Assembly: GCA_002345925.1 (NCBI GenBank)
Contig: DDWM01000066.1
Span: 3,559-31,644 of the forward strand
From: Actinobacteria bacterium UBA2286
GTDB lineage: Bacteria; Actinomycetota; Coriobacteriia; Anaerosomatales; Anaerosomataceae
Direction: 5' to 3'
Length of the DNA: 28,086 bases
Numbering within the stretch: position 1 is the first letter of the stretch; every line of letters begins with the position of its first letter. The notes beneath the pieces were generated by a model. The model saw only the letters and a program-made list of their open reading frames with translations, had not been told where the DNA came from and made no database searches. The translations under genes were made by a program, and so were the position numbers. Positions 1-8,062 of this stretch are shown here, piece after piece.

Positions 1-505
1 TCGTGCGATCGCGCACGAAGATGTCTGCAGTGGCGTTCGTGTCGCCCGTCACGAGATTGGAGGCATGTGACATGAAGGTGACGTAGCGCCCGTCAGCGGA
101 GATGGGACCAGCGTGGCTGTCACCATCACCCTGTGCGCCCGTCGAACTCACACTGACCCGACTGGTGGTGCGGGTCGTGCGATCGTGCACGAAGATGTCC
201 GCAGCGTCGTTCGTGTCGCCCGTCACGAGATTGGAGGCGTAGGACATGAACGTGACGTAGCGCCCGTCAGCAGAGATGGATGGCGCTGCGCTTCCCCTAT
301 CCCCTTGTACGCCCGCCGAACTCACGCTGACTCGAGTGGTTGTGCGCGTCGTACGATCGTGCACGAAGATATCCCCGCACGCGTTCGTGTCACCCGTCAC
401 GAGATTGGTGGCGTATGACATGAACGTGACGTAGCGTCCATCAGCGGAGATAGAGGGGCCACCACTACTGTTGTCGCCTTGCGCCCCCGCGGAATTCACG
501 CTCAC
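1..505 (-). repeat. 174-bp tandem coding repeats of the PD40 protein
   Basis: Three consecutive 174-bp units (505-332, 331-158 and 157 to the left edge) encode the 58-residue propeller blade. Long stretches are almost identical between units at the DNA level, for example the segments encoding ADGRYVTFMS and LVTGDTN. More units probably follow outside the window. Confidence 0.85.
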
Positions 506-655
506 CCGAATCGTCGAGTCCGCATCCGCTGCCACTGCGCTTTCAACCGGCAGCACCGCTCCCACCAACGGCGTCGCAAGCGCCAAGCTCAACAACAGCC
601 GAATCGCCTGGCCTGCCCTGCGGCTCGCGTTGCGACGGATTCCTCTGGTGTTCAT
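1..655 (-). CDS. Secreted PD40/TolB-like beta-propeller repeat protein (C-terminus beyond left edge)
   Basis: This is an open frame of 218 codons that runs off the left edge. It begins at an ATG at 655 preceded by a purine-rich GAGAGGA about 6 nt upstream. Residues 1-43 form a signal peptide: a basic start with RR pairs, a hydrophobic stretch around 20-33, and a likely cut after AVAA. From residue 51 a 58-residue unit repeats with near identity (units start at 51, 109 and 167). Each unit contains VSVxSxGxQGD, then SADGRYVTFMS, SNLVTGDTN and DIFVxDRT. SADGRYVTF and DIFVHD are typical of PD40/TolB-type propeller blades, which usually sit outside the membrane and bind proteins or glycans. The function here is unknown. 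It is the first of a minus-strand run of exported proteins. The 174-bp DNA repeats are similar enough to recombine. Confidence 0.85.
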   Translation of the reverse strand, partial: MNTRGIRRNASRRAGQAIRLLLSLALATPLVGAVLPVESAVAADADSTIRVSVNSAGAQGDNSSGGPSISADGRYVTFMSYATNLVTGDTNACGDIFVHDRTTRTTTRVSVSSAGVQGDRGSAAPSISADGRYVTFMSYASNLVTGDTNDAADIFVHDRTTRTTSRVSVSSTGAQGDGDSHAGPISADGRYVTFMSHASNLVTGDTNATADIFVRDRT

Positions 656-1114
656 GTGTGTCCTCTCGGCTGCCTCACCCGCAGATCCCCTCGGCGCACT
701 CTCAAATTGCGCCACATTCCCCTGACGCGAGTGTACCTGAATCTACCAGGGCCAACCCACCCCGGAGCAATATGCGGTAGGACCGCCCGGAGACGGCCCT
801 ACGTGTGATTCTTATGGCGGGAGTGACGGGGCTCGAACCCGCGGCCTCTGGCTTGACAGAATCCGACGACTCTTGCGCAGGAGTAGGCTCTGTTACTGCA
901 CAAGGAGTGCACAACGGAACGTCGAGGACCGGGGTCTCCAGGGTAAATCGCACTGCATTCCCAGCCAGTGCTGCGCATATCCCCAGCTCAAGCCTCAGCA
1001 CTCTCGCGAGGATTGAGCCACCATTGACCCGCAGAACGGTCTGCCGGACTTTGGCGGTCGTCGGAATGGGAGCTTGCGGGCTGCCATTCTGCCGTCGATC
1101 ATGCAGTCTGAAGG
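656..1114. other. Intergenic region holding a tRNA-Asp fragment; no supported gene
   Basis: This 459-bp gap separates the PD40 gene from the CWB2 gene, both on the minus strand. It contains a short imperfect hairpin at 777-802 (five outer pairs GTAGG/CCTAC, one mismatch, three inner pairs) and the tRNA-Asp 3' fragment just to its right. Frames crossing it have no ribosome-binding site or recognisable domain. The plus-strand frame through the fragment reads GLEPAASGL, a common artefact of translating tRNA antisense. I see nothing else in 860-1114. Confidence 0.6.
815..859 (-). pseudogene. 3' half of tRNA-Asp (displaced fragment)
   Basis: This segment matches the 3' part of the intact tRNA-Asp at 7187-7263: CCA, acceptor 3' strand, complete T arm, variable loop and 3' side of the anticodon arm. 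The 5' half is absent. The match extends past the CCA and spans 807-859 against 7179-7231, 53 bp with one mismatch (position 844). A hairpin (777-802) lies 12 nt beyond the CCA end, the same distance as the terminator of the intact gene. This arrangement is what tRNA-targeted integration leaves at the distal end of an island. It is not a functional tRNA. Confidence 0.85.
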
Positions 1115-3028
1115 TCAGAAGCCCCTGAGGTACTTGACGACAGAATCGCCAACGGCAGCGCTGCTTCCAAACACCGTCGCGTCTGTCATGCTAAGACGCC
1201 GTGCCCTCACAAACGCGGTAAATGCGTCGTTCGCGGCCTTCGGCACGAGCAAGAGCACTCCGCCCTTCTTCTGCATGAACGGGCCGCCGCCGAGAGCGTC
1301 GGGGTAGTTCGCTCCGGTCGCAACACCAATGTTCGTCGGCGAGAACGATTCGGGGTGTTGATCGAGGGCCCAGTCAGCGATCGCCTTGCACGTGAGGTAC
1401 CTGTCCTTACCGTACAGCCGCGTGCGGTTCGGGAATCGGGTGTACACGGCCGAGGCCACCGCCGCGTCGCTGCCCGCGATGACAACTGTGGCGTCAGAGG
1501 GGACGCGAGCAGAGGTTTGTGCAGGTAAGGAGGCGCGGCGTGTGAGTAGGATCGGATACCCGAGCCTCGCGGCGACGGGGGCGGCCGACAGGGCGTCGGG
1601 GAAGTTCTCGCCGCTAACGAGGAAGTAACCGCTCGGTGTTCCCTCGACGCTGGCGACCTCGTCAGCGACGAGTGCCGCCGTCTCGTACCTGTCGACTCCA
1701 CCGAGGCGAACGACGGTGATGCCCTTCGCCTTCAGCACGTCCTCAACGCTGCCGCTGACGGCGCTCTCGCTTCCGATTATGTAGGCCTTCGACGGGCTCA
1801 GCCTGTCGACTTCTGCGCTCACGCTGGCAGGTATGCTCGCCTTGCGTGTGATGAGCAACGGACCGCCCGCCTTAGCTGCAAGCACCCCCGCACCGAGGGC
1901 ATCAGGCCAGTTCTCACCCGTCGCTATGACGACGACGGAGGCTGTTGTTGGGAATTCGCTCTGGCTGGTCTTAACCGACGTGCCGTACCTGTCCGTGCCA
2001 GAGAGGCGAGCGACCGTCATGGGGGGGACGCAACGCTGAATGCCATTGATGCCGACAGCCCAGCCGTCCGTGGCGGTGACGAAGTCAACCGCCATAACGA
2101 TACTGCTCACGTTGGATTGTTCGGTGCTCCAGCTGATACCACCATCGGTCGTCTTCAGTATGGTTCCTTCGCCTCCGACCGCCCAACCCGTCGTCGGGTT
2201 TATGAAGTCGACGCCAAGCAGATAGTCCTTCAGGCTCGGATAGTAAGCGCTCCAGGACGTTCCGCCGTCACTGGTGCGCAGGATGGCCGACTGGCCAGTG
2301 TACCAGCCGAAAGTCATGTCGCCGCCAACAGCCCAGCCGCGCTGCGAATCGATGAAGACCACGTCGTTCATCGAGTATGGCGTCGGGTTTGGCTGAGGGT
2401 TCCATGTCGTTCCGCCATTGGTCGTTTTCAGGATCGTGTCACCCACAGCCCACCCGGTCGTTGAACTGACAAAGTGCACTCCCGCGAACCAGTGGTTGGC
2501 GTCCTGGTGCTGCGTCTTCCATGTGGCACCAGCGTCGGTCGTGGCAACGATCACGCCATCGCGACCGACAATCCACCCCGTGTTTGCATCAGTGAAAAAT
2601 ACCGATTCCAAGCTGTGCCTCACACCCGTTGACAGAGCACGCCAGGTCACACCCCCGTCGGTGGTCTTGAGAACGATACTCGACGTGCCGTAGTCGCCGC
2701 CGACCGCATAGCCGACGTTGGCATCAACAAAGCAAACGGACTGCAGGTCGTTGGACGTAGGGAAGCTATGGCTCTGCCAAGTACCGCCGCCGTCTGTGGT
2801 CTTCACGATTGTTCCCGCCCAGCCAACCGCTACGGCTGTGGACGCGTCCAGCGACGCGACATCCTCGAATGCACCATCTACGAACATTCCGAGCGGGACT
2901 TGGTTGAACCAGACAAGGCTTGGCGTGCTCGCCAGGGCTGAAGGAGCCGCGAGACAAGAAGCCCCGACGATCACTGCTACCAACGTGGCAGTTAGAATCG
3001 CTGCCTGAATCGGAAATGACCGCTTCAT
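1115..3028 (-). CDS. Secreted YCF48/BNR-like propeller protein with three C-terminal CWB2 repeats
   Basis: A 637-residue exported protein predicted to be held on the cell wall. The ATG at 3028 follows AAGGGGGG at good spacing. Residues 1-33 are a signal peptide ending ALA. Residues about 55-331 are repeats of the YCF48/BNR type, with K/RTTDGGxTW motifs near 76, 121, 162, 201, 251 and 292, each followed by a GWAVG turn. Together they should fold as a beta-propeller. Residues about 341-637 hold three cell-wall-binding type 2 repeats, marked by RLSGTDRY, RLGGVDRY and RLYGKDRY, each followed by ATGxNxPDALG-like segments. In Clostridia and Actinobacteria, CWB2 triplets bind secondary cell-wall polymers non-covalently. 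The ligand of the propeller is unknown. It lies in the same orientation as the next two upstream genes, but with gaps large enough for separate promoters. Confidence 0.9.
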   Translation of the reverse strand: MKRSFPIQAAILTATLVAVIVGASCLAAPSALASTPSLVWFNQVPLGMFVDGAFEDVASLDASTAVAVGWAGTIVKTTDGGGTWQSHSFPTSNDLQSVCFVDANVGYAVGGDYGTSSIVLKTTDGGVTWRALSTGVRHSLESVFFTDANTGWIVGRDGVIVATTDAGATWKTQHQDANHWFAGVHFVSSTTGWAVGDTILKTTNGGTTWNPQPNPTPYSMNDVVFIDSQRGWAVGGDMTFGWYTGQSAILRTSDGGTSWSAYYPSLKDYLLGVDFINPTTGWAVGGEGTILKTTDGGISWSTEQSNVSSIVMAVDFVTATDGWAVGINGIQRCVPPMTVARLSGTDRYGTSVKTSQSEFPTTASVVVIATGENWPDALGAGVLAAKAGGPLLITRKASIPASVSAEVDRLSPSKAYIIGSESAVSGSVEDVLKAKGITVVRLGGVDRYETAALVADEVASVEGTPSGYFLVSGENFPDALSAAPVAARLGYPILLTRRASLPAQTSARVPSDATVVIAGSDAAVASAVYTRFPNRTRLYGKDRYLTCKAIADWALDQHPESFSPTNIGVATGANYPDALGGGPFMQKKGGVLLLVPKAANDAFTAFVRARRLSMTDATVFGSSAAVGDSVVKYLRGF

Positions 3029-3217
3029 CTGAAGCCCCCCTTACGCTCTCCGCCAGCAAGCGAGAGCCTCAAGTGGCAGCGTAGTCCGCCCTTGACAATT
3101 ACTAGGAATATATCACGCCTGGATGCATCTCACCGAAAAGTGGAAGTGCACTGGCACGGATCCGTAAAGCAGCCTTACATGGCCGCGGATGCCAGGGCGA
3201 GAACGCCCGGCGCACAC

Positions 3218-3247
3218 GAGGGCCCCACTCGCTCGAGCGGGGCCCTC
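3218..3247. terminator. Strong GC hairpin, candidate terminator for the carboxypeptidase-repeat/CWB2 gene
   Basis: A perfect 9-bp stem, GAGGGCCCC/GGGGCCCTC (3218-3226 with 3239-3247), with a mismatch and three more pairs inside. It sits 26 bp past the stop of the minus-strand gene that ends at 3273. There is no T-run on either side, so intrinsic termination is uncertain. Confidence 0.5.
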
Positions 3248-3272
3248 ATCGGTACAAGTCAGGCGTCGCGAT

Positions 3273-6167
3273 CTATTCGAGGATCGCCTCGATCGCGTCA
3301 CGCACGGCCTGCGTCACTGCGGCCGTGCTGCCGAAGTAGCGCACCTCGTGGATTCCGGAGGCGTGAGCAACGAGCGCAGAGCGCGTCGCGCTGCTCAGGG
3401 TCTTCGGATCGCTCAAAAGCATGACCGAGCCGGTCTTGCCTTGGAGCACGCCGCCGCCGAGCGCATCAGGGAAGTTAGCGCCGGTGGCGATGGCAACGCC
3501 GTCCCAAGACAACCCAGCGTTGTCCACTCCGTAACTCGCAATCAGCACTGCGGTCTCGTAGCGGTTGTTACCGCCGAGCCTGACGACGTTGCTGCTGCCG
3601 AGCTTGGTCTTGAGCGATGCCTCTATGTTCGCGTTCACGGCGCTCGCGCTGCCGAGGATGGCCACGCGCTCGACGACTCCAGGCAGCGCCGAGACACTCG
3701 TCGCTGTCGTGGGGACGAGGTAGAGCGGACGCTTGCCCGCAACCGCGAGCGGCGAGGCCGCTAGCGAGTCAGGGAAGTTCGCACCGGTCGCGATGAACGC
3801 GTCGCCGGCAAAACCCGGGCCCGCGAGCGTGATCACGCGCGCCGCAACCTTGTTGGCGGTCTCGTAGCGATTGTCTCCCGCGAGACGCTCGACGTTGGCG
3901 TTGCCAAGCTTCGCCTTCAGAGCACTCTCGACCGCATTAGACACGGCCGAAGTGCCGCCGATGATGACAGCCTTCTCGGCACCAAGGCGGTCTATCTCGG
4001 TCATGACGACGGATGGGATGGATGCGGTCGGCGTCAGCAGGATCGGGCCGTCGAGCGCACCGGCGAGAGATGCGCCGCCGAGCGCGTCGGGCCAGTTGGC
4101 GCCCGTGGCGATGACCACCGTCTTGGCGCCAACAGGGGCAAGTCCGTCAGGATACGCCGCGACCGACGCGGCAACGGCGGTCTTGTAGCGGTCGGTGCCT
4201 TCGATGGGAGTAACGACAGGGGGGGCACTGGCCGAACCTACGGTGAAGTTCTGCTCGACTGCGGTGCCATCGAAGAGAAACTCCACGTAGGTCTCATAAT
4301 CAACCCCTAAGGTCCAGTAACCAGTCGTACCGTAGACTTTGTACGTACCGTCAATTGCCGTTCGGGCGAAGGTGTCCTCTTTGCTGTCCCACGGCCCCCA
4401 TCCACCAATATAGGCACCTTCGATCGGCTGACCGGTCAAGGCGTCGGTGACCGTCCCGTGGACAACGAGCGGATAGCGCTCAAGCGCGAAGTCCCGGCCG
4501 ACAGTGGTAATGCCGCCGAAGACGACATCGGCGAAGTCGCGGTCCTGGTATGGGCTTGAGGCATTCTCGCGTTGGGCTAGGACGGTATAGGTGCCGGCGG
4601 GGAGGAAGATTTCATACGTGCCGTCAACGGCTGTGTAGGTGGTGTAGCCGCGGTAGTCGCCGGCATATGGGTCGCTGTAGGCGTGGACCATGATGCCTTC
4701 GATCGGCTGCCCCGTAAGCCTGTCGGTGACCGTGCCCCGGAACGCAAGCGGGTAGCTCTCCAGCGCGAAGTTGCGAGTGACGGTTGTGGTTCCATTGAAG
4801 ACGACCTGGGTGACGGCGTAATCCACGTGGCCTTGAGCGAAGATCACGCGGACGTCAAACGTGCCGGCGGGACCGTACACCGAGTACGTGCCGTCAGCAG
4901 CGGTATGCGTCGTGTGGTCGCGGCCGTCGGGTCCCTGGACGTTCACCTGGGCACCCTCGATGGGCTGCCCGCTCGTCTGGTCGGTGACGATTCCCCGGAA
5001 TGCAACCATATAGGGCTCCAGCATCACGTTGCGGATGACGGTTGCAGTTCCACCAAAAGCGACGTCAATCAGTTCGGCCTCAATGTAATGCTCCCCGCCG
5101 CTCACGGAAATGTCATAGGTACCCGCTGGGGCATACGACCGATAGGTACCCTCGCTAGTTGTGGCCACGAAGTCCCAGTAGCCAGAGTTGGAAACATAGA
5201 CCCAGGCATCCTCAATCGGCAGCCCAGTCGTCTTGTCAGTGACGGTTCCCTGAAACGCAAGCGGGTACCGTTCCATGACCAGATTGCGCGTGACGAAGGA
5301 AGTCCCGCCGAAGACAACACCGGTCAATTCGATGACCTTGTAGTCGTTCGACCCGCTCGCGATGATGTTGTATGTGCCTGCAGGAGCGTAGATCACATAG
5401 GTCCCGTCAGCTGCAGTATCATCGGCAAACGAGTTCTCGTCGGCCAAACCGCCGGATAGGGACACAGATATCCCCTCCATCGGAAGTCCGCTCGTCTTGT
5501 CAGTGACTATTCCTCGGAATGCCAGCGGGTACTTCTCTAGCGCTGCGTTGCGCGTGATTGTGGTCGTTCCGTCGAATACAACGCCGGTAAGATCGATGCG
5601 TATATAGGGGTCCGAGGCATAGAAAGTGATGTTGTAGGTGTCGGCAGGTGCGAACACTTTGTACGTTCCGTCAGCGGCGGTGGTCACATCGAACCAATGG
5701 TCACTCGGCAGATCGCCAGATACCCATACCGACACACCTTCTAGTGGTAGTCCACTCGTCTTGTCGGTAATCGTCCCCTGGAACGCGAGCGGAAAGCGCT
5801 CCAATTCGACGTCTTGCGTAGTGGCGGCGGTACCGTCGAAGGCGACGGCCGTAAGCGCCACGCCTTCGTATTCACCCGAGTAGAAATCGACATACATGTC
5901 ATAGTCGCCGGACACGGGAGCGAACATTGCATAGGTACCATCCGCCGCGGTGTAGCCCCAGGACCAGTAACCGTCCAGCCCCATGACTGTGACTCCAGCG
6001 CCTTTCAGCGGCAGTCCGGTGGCCTTGTCGGTCACAGTACCTTGGAAAGCGACTGTGCTATCGCCAGTCGCATGCGCCGCCTGGGGCAGCGCGAACGAAA
6101 GCGCGAGCGCGCAGAAGATCACCACAATCCAGATTCCCGTGAGTCCCCTGCCTCGATTGAATGTCAT
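3273..6167 (-). CDS. Large secreted protein with seven carboxypeptidase-regulatory-like repeats and three CWB2 repeats
   Basis: The frame opens at 6242, but the ATG at 6167 (protein MTFNRGRG) is preferred: it has AGAGGGGGAA just upstream and begins a clear signal peptide ending AHA at about residue 34. The product is 964 residues. Seven tandem units of about 85-90 residues follow, each starting L/VAFxGTVTDxxTGxPIEG, with an AADGTYxxYAPAGTY core and a VVFxGTTTVTRN end. This is the pattern of carboxypeptidase-regulatory-like (Ig-like) beta-sandwich domains. The last about 310 residues hold three CWB2 repeats (PIEGTDRY, RLAGDNRY and RLGGNNRY). The protein is probably a long stalk anchored in the cell wall, acting as an adhesin or surface-layer component, although its partner is unknown. 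It shares the CWB2 module with the gene downstream. Confidence 0.9.
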   Translation of the reverse strand: MTFNRGRGLTGIWIVVIFCALALSFALPQAAHATGDSTVAFQGTVTDKATGLPLKGAGVTVMGLDGYWSWGYTAADGTYAMFAPVSGDYDMYVDFYSGEYEGVALTAVAFDGTAATTQDVELERFPLAFQGTITDKTSGLPLEGVSVWVSGDLPSDHWFDVTTAADGTYKVFAPADTYNITFYASDPYIRIDLTGVVFDGTTTITRNAALEKYPLAFRGIVTDKTSGLPMEGISVSLSGGLADENSFADDTAADGTYVIYAPAGTYNIIASGSNDYKVIELTGVVFGGTSFVTRNLVMERYPLAFQGTVTDKTTGLPIEDAWVYVSNSGYWDFVATTSEGTYRSYAPAGTYDISVSGGEHYIEAELIDVAFGGTATVIRNVMLEPYMVAFRGIVTDQTSGQPIEGAQVNVQGPDGRDHTTHTAADGTYSVYGPAGTFDVRVIFAQGHVDYAVTQVVFNGTTTVTRNFALESYPLAFRGTVTDRLTGQPIEGIMVHAYSDPYAGDYRGYTTYTAVDGTYEIFLPAGTYTVLAQRENASSPYQDRDFADVVFGGITTVGRDFALERYPLVVHGTVTDALTGQPIEGAYIGGWGPWDSKEDTFARTAIDGTYKVYGTTGYWTLGVDYETYVEFLFDGTAVEQNFTVGSASAPPVVTPIEGTDRYKTAVAASVAAYPDGLAPVGAKTVVIATGANWPDALGGASLAGALDGPILLTPTASIPSVVMTEIDRLGAEKAVIIGGTSAVSNAVESALKAKLGNANVERLAGDNRYETANKVAARVITLAGPGFAGDAFIATGANFPDSLAASPLAVAGKRPLYLVPTTATSVSALPGVVERVAILGSASAVNANIEASLKTKLGSSNVVRLGGNNRYETAVLIASYGVDNAGLSWDGVAIATGANFPDALGGGVLQGKTGSVMLLSDPKTLSSATRSALVAHASGIHEVRYFGSTAAVTQAVRDAIEAILE

Positions 6168-6270
6168 GAGCTTCCCCCTCTTCCGACTGGCGATGCGAGC
6201 CGAATCCATTCCCCAGACACGTACTTCCGCTTCACAGATCACTTGCCTTCTAGCTTACTGGCGGCCTGCC

Positions 6271-6933
6271 TTACTGCAGCCTCGAGCTCACCAGATACAT
6301 CAGTCCTCTGCCTCCGTCATCCAGGCGCACGTCAACTGCGCCCTCGTAGCGACCACCATCAATCACCGGCAGTCCCACATACGTGCCTAGGGAGAACACG
6401 GCGTTCTGACCCTTGAGGTCCTGAAGGTTCTGATTCCCGCCAATGGGCTTCGAGTCCAGCACGCTGACGACGAGCCGCCGGGCCCCATCGGAACCGTCCG
6501 GCGCCCATCCGTAGACTTCGAAGATCACGTTGACTCGCGCCTCGGTCACGCCTTCCGGGAGCAGAAGCGTGCCGAGAGTCTTCGGTGGCGCGGTCGGGAC
6601 CGTGGTGAGCCTGCTCCCTGTGGGCGCAAGCTGTGCCGCGCTCTTGTCGGCGATCCGCGATTGCGTCTCCGGTGAGGACTCGAGCTGCGCGGTGGGACTG
6701 CCGTCGGATGCAGTTGAGGCTGCGGCGGCGCTCTCCGCGCGCGCCAGTCGGCCGGCTGAGGTGGAACTCGTGGCGCTTCCGCCATCGCGCGTCAATACGA
6801 ATGCGAGACCGCCCGCGACGAGGAGCAGGACGGCCGCTGCGGCAAGGGTGAGACGGACGCGCGGGGATATCGGGCTGAACTTAGACGGGCCTATGATAGG
6901 TCGACTGCTGTTGGCCCGCCTGCGCCGGTCCAA
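6271..6933 (-). CDS. Single-pass membrane-anchored protein of unknown function
   Basis: A 220-residue protein. The start is a TTG at 6933 preceded by GGGGGGAG about 5 nt upstream; no better ATG or GTG is present. A basic, proline-containing N-terminus (1-27) is followed by one transmembrane helix at about 28-49. Residues 50-110 are a low-complexity linker rich in Ala, Ser and Thr. The C-terminal part (about 115-220) looks globular and beta-rich, with EGVTEARVNVIFEVYGW and a final LMYLVSSRLQ. No family was recognised. With an N-in, C-out topology the globular part would lie outside the membrane, like the exported proteins downstream. A gap of about 100 bp separates it from the large CWB2 gene. 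Confidence 0.7.
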   Translation of the reverse strand: MDRRRRANSSRPIIGPSKFSPISPRVRLTLAAAAVLLLVAGGLAFVLTRDGGSATSSTSAGRLARAESAAAASTASDGSPTAQLESSPETQSRIADKSAAQLAPTGSRLTTVPTAPPKTLGTLLLPEGVTEARVNVIFEVYGWAPDGSDGARRLVVSVLDSKPIGGNQNLQDLKGQNAVFSLGTYVGLPVIDGGRYEGAVDVRLDDGGRGLMYLVSSRLQ

Positions 6934-7104
6934 ACGGACTCCCCCCGGGGTCGCAAAGTCGCATGAGAATATATGCTGGAATTGATCGAACTCGCAGCAC
7001 CGCCATCATCGGGTCACGGGCGGGGACTGTCAAGAAATGCTATCCGATGCTCCATCCCATGACGATGTCGGCAAGCGCTTGCAGCTCCCGCCCGCGTGAC
7101 GCAT

Positions 7105-7123
7105 TTGCGCAGCCGCTGCGCAA
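7105..7123. repeat. Perfect inverted repeat beside the tRNA-Asp terminator
   Basis: TTGCGCAG and CTGCGCAA form an 8-bp perfect palindrome with a 3-bp spacer. It lies 20 bp beyond the tRNA-Asp terminator, just inside the right end of the region bracketed by the tRNA-Asp repeats. No T-run follows. It could be a protein-binding site or a second hairpin. Confidence 0.45.
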
Positions 7124-7143
7124 CGCCTCGCCCCCAAATACAA

Positions 7144-7175
7144 CAGGCCGAGAAGCATCTTCGCTTCTCGGCCTG
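7144..7175 (-). terminator. Intrinsic terminator of tRNA-Asp
   Basis: A perfect 13-bp inverted repeat (CAGGCCGAGAAGC, 6-nt loop, then its complement) starts 12 nt after the CCA end of tRNA-Asp. On the minus strand it is followed by TTGTATTT, a fair T-rich tract. Confidence 0.85.
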
Positions 7176-7186
7176 CAAGATTCTTA

Positions 7187-7263
7187 TGGCGGGAGTGACG
7201 GGGCTCGAACCCGCGACCTCTGGCTTGACAGGCCAGCGCTCTAACCAACTGAGCTACACCCCC
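7187..7263 (-). tRNA. tRNA-Asp (anticodon GTC), CCA encoded
   Basis: On the minus strand the sequence folds as a standard cloverleaf: acceptor GGGGGTG with CACTCCC plus discriminator G, D arm AGCTCAGTTGGTTAGAGC, anticodon stem CTGGC/GCCAG with loop CTGTCAA (anticodon GTC), and a T arm with GGTTCGAGCC. The CCA is encoded. A strong terminator follows. Its 3' half is duplicated at 807-859. Confidence 0.98.
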
Positions 7264-7387
7264 ATGGGTGTCTATTCGCTTTCGCGGACAGCACGCGGAA
7301 TGTTACCAGCGACCTTGGCAGATGTCTACAAGTATTATCAGCGCGAGGTGTGTGCTGTCGTATCATTGACCCGGTAGGAGCCTCCTG

Positions 7388-8062
7388 ATGACGACCGAGG
7401 GGAGCCAGATGCCCGCCGAGAACATCGCCACTCACGCCCAGACGCTGATGCTGGATCTCGACAAGCTCATCCACGCACGCGACCGCGTTGGCGCTATCAA
7501 GATCGCACGAGAAGCGATCACGGCCGGTACGTTCACCATCCCGCAGCTCTATGCACTCGTGCTCTCACCACTCATGAAACTCACCGGGGCCCGCTGGCAC
7601 GCCGGCGAAGAGGAGGTCTGGGAGGAGCACTACACCACGGCCGTCGTCCGCACCATCATCGAGTCGCTCTTCGACGAGGTAGCTGCACGCGCGGCTGAAC
7701 CGCTCGGCAAGACGGTCGTGCTCGCAGCGCCCGCCGACGAATACCACGACCTCGGGCTCCGCATGCTCGCCGACCGCTTCGAGCTGGCAGGGTACCGCGT
7801 GCACTTCATCGGCGCGGCCACACCTCTTGAGGAGCTTCTGGGCGCAGCACGTACGCTCAAAGCCGACGCGGTGCTGCTCTCGGCATCCACGCACTTCCAC
7901 CGGCTCCGCGTGCGCGAGTACGCCGATGCGCTCACCGCGGCGATTCCCGGCATCACGGTGTGGGCCGGCGGTCCGGCGTTCGCTCACGGTCATTCAACCT
8001 GGAGCGATGCCGAGATCCCCGACATCGCGCTCCTACTCGGCGACCTTGAAACGAGCGCCTAG
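7388..8062 (+). CDS. Stand-alone cobalamin-binding protein with CarH-type Wx9EH motif
   Basis: A 224-residue cytoplasmic protein with a helical bundle (about 10-100) followed by a Rossmann-like B12-binding domain (about 107-220). The E/DxHxxG cobalamin signature is present as EYHDLG (118-123), making His120 the likely lower axial ligand. LSAS (about 164) and AGGPAF (about 193) match later loops of the fold. The helical part carries W70, then nine residues, then E80-H81. This Wx9EH pattern is described for adenosylcobalamin photosensors such as CarH, where the Trp and His cap the upper ligand. Unlike CarH there is no N-terminal MerR DNA-binding domain. The start at 7388 has TAGGAG upstream; Met8, behind GGGGAG, is an alternative. 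The stop abuts the ABC permease start, so the genes are probably co-transcribed. A methyltransferase corrinoid protein is the main alternative. Confidence 0.85.
   Translation: MTTEGSQMPAENIATHAQTLMLDLDKLIHARDRVGAIKIAREAITAGTFTIPQLYALVLSPLMKLTGARWHAGEEEVWEEHYTTAVVRTIIESLFDEVAARAAEPLGKTVVLAAPADEYHDLGLRMLADRFELAGYRVHFIGAATPLEELLGAARTLKADAVLLSASTHFHRLRVREYADALTAAIPGITVWAGGPAFAHGHSTWSDAEIPDIALLLGDLETSA

Larger units (their letters stand above)
860..7178. mobile_element. Possible tRNA-Asp-targeted genomic island or its remnant
   Basis: The segment lies between the displaced tRNA-Asp 3' fragment and the 3' end of the intact tRNA-Asp, in the same orientation, as expected for attR/attL of an integrated element. 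Its cargo is two CWB2 surface proteins and a small membrane-anchored protein. No integrase, excisionase or replication gene is visible, so if this was an element it has lost its mobility genes. A local duplication or an old deletion joint would leave the same picture. Confidence 0.35.

Noticed and set aside
1..505. Regular repeats at the left edge as a possible CRISPR array
   Set aside because: Units are 174 bp, contiguous and in frame, encoding propeller blades; there are no short repeats separated by unique spacers.
777..802. Hairpin left of the tRNA fragment as an active terminator
   Set aside because: The stem has a mismatch and lacks a T-run on either strand. It is noted only as support for the displaced tRNA end.
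805..1128. Plus-strand ORF of 107 codons beginning MAGVTGLEPAASGL after two residues
   Set aside because: The recognisable part is the antisense translation of the tRNA-Asp fragment, a well-known annotation artefact. No ribosome-binding site or domain.
7096..7377. Plus-strand ORF of 93 codons across tRNA-Asp
   Set aside because: It runs antisense through the tRNA and its terminator and gives the same GLEPATSGL artefact.
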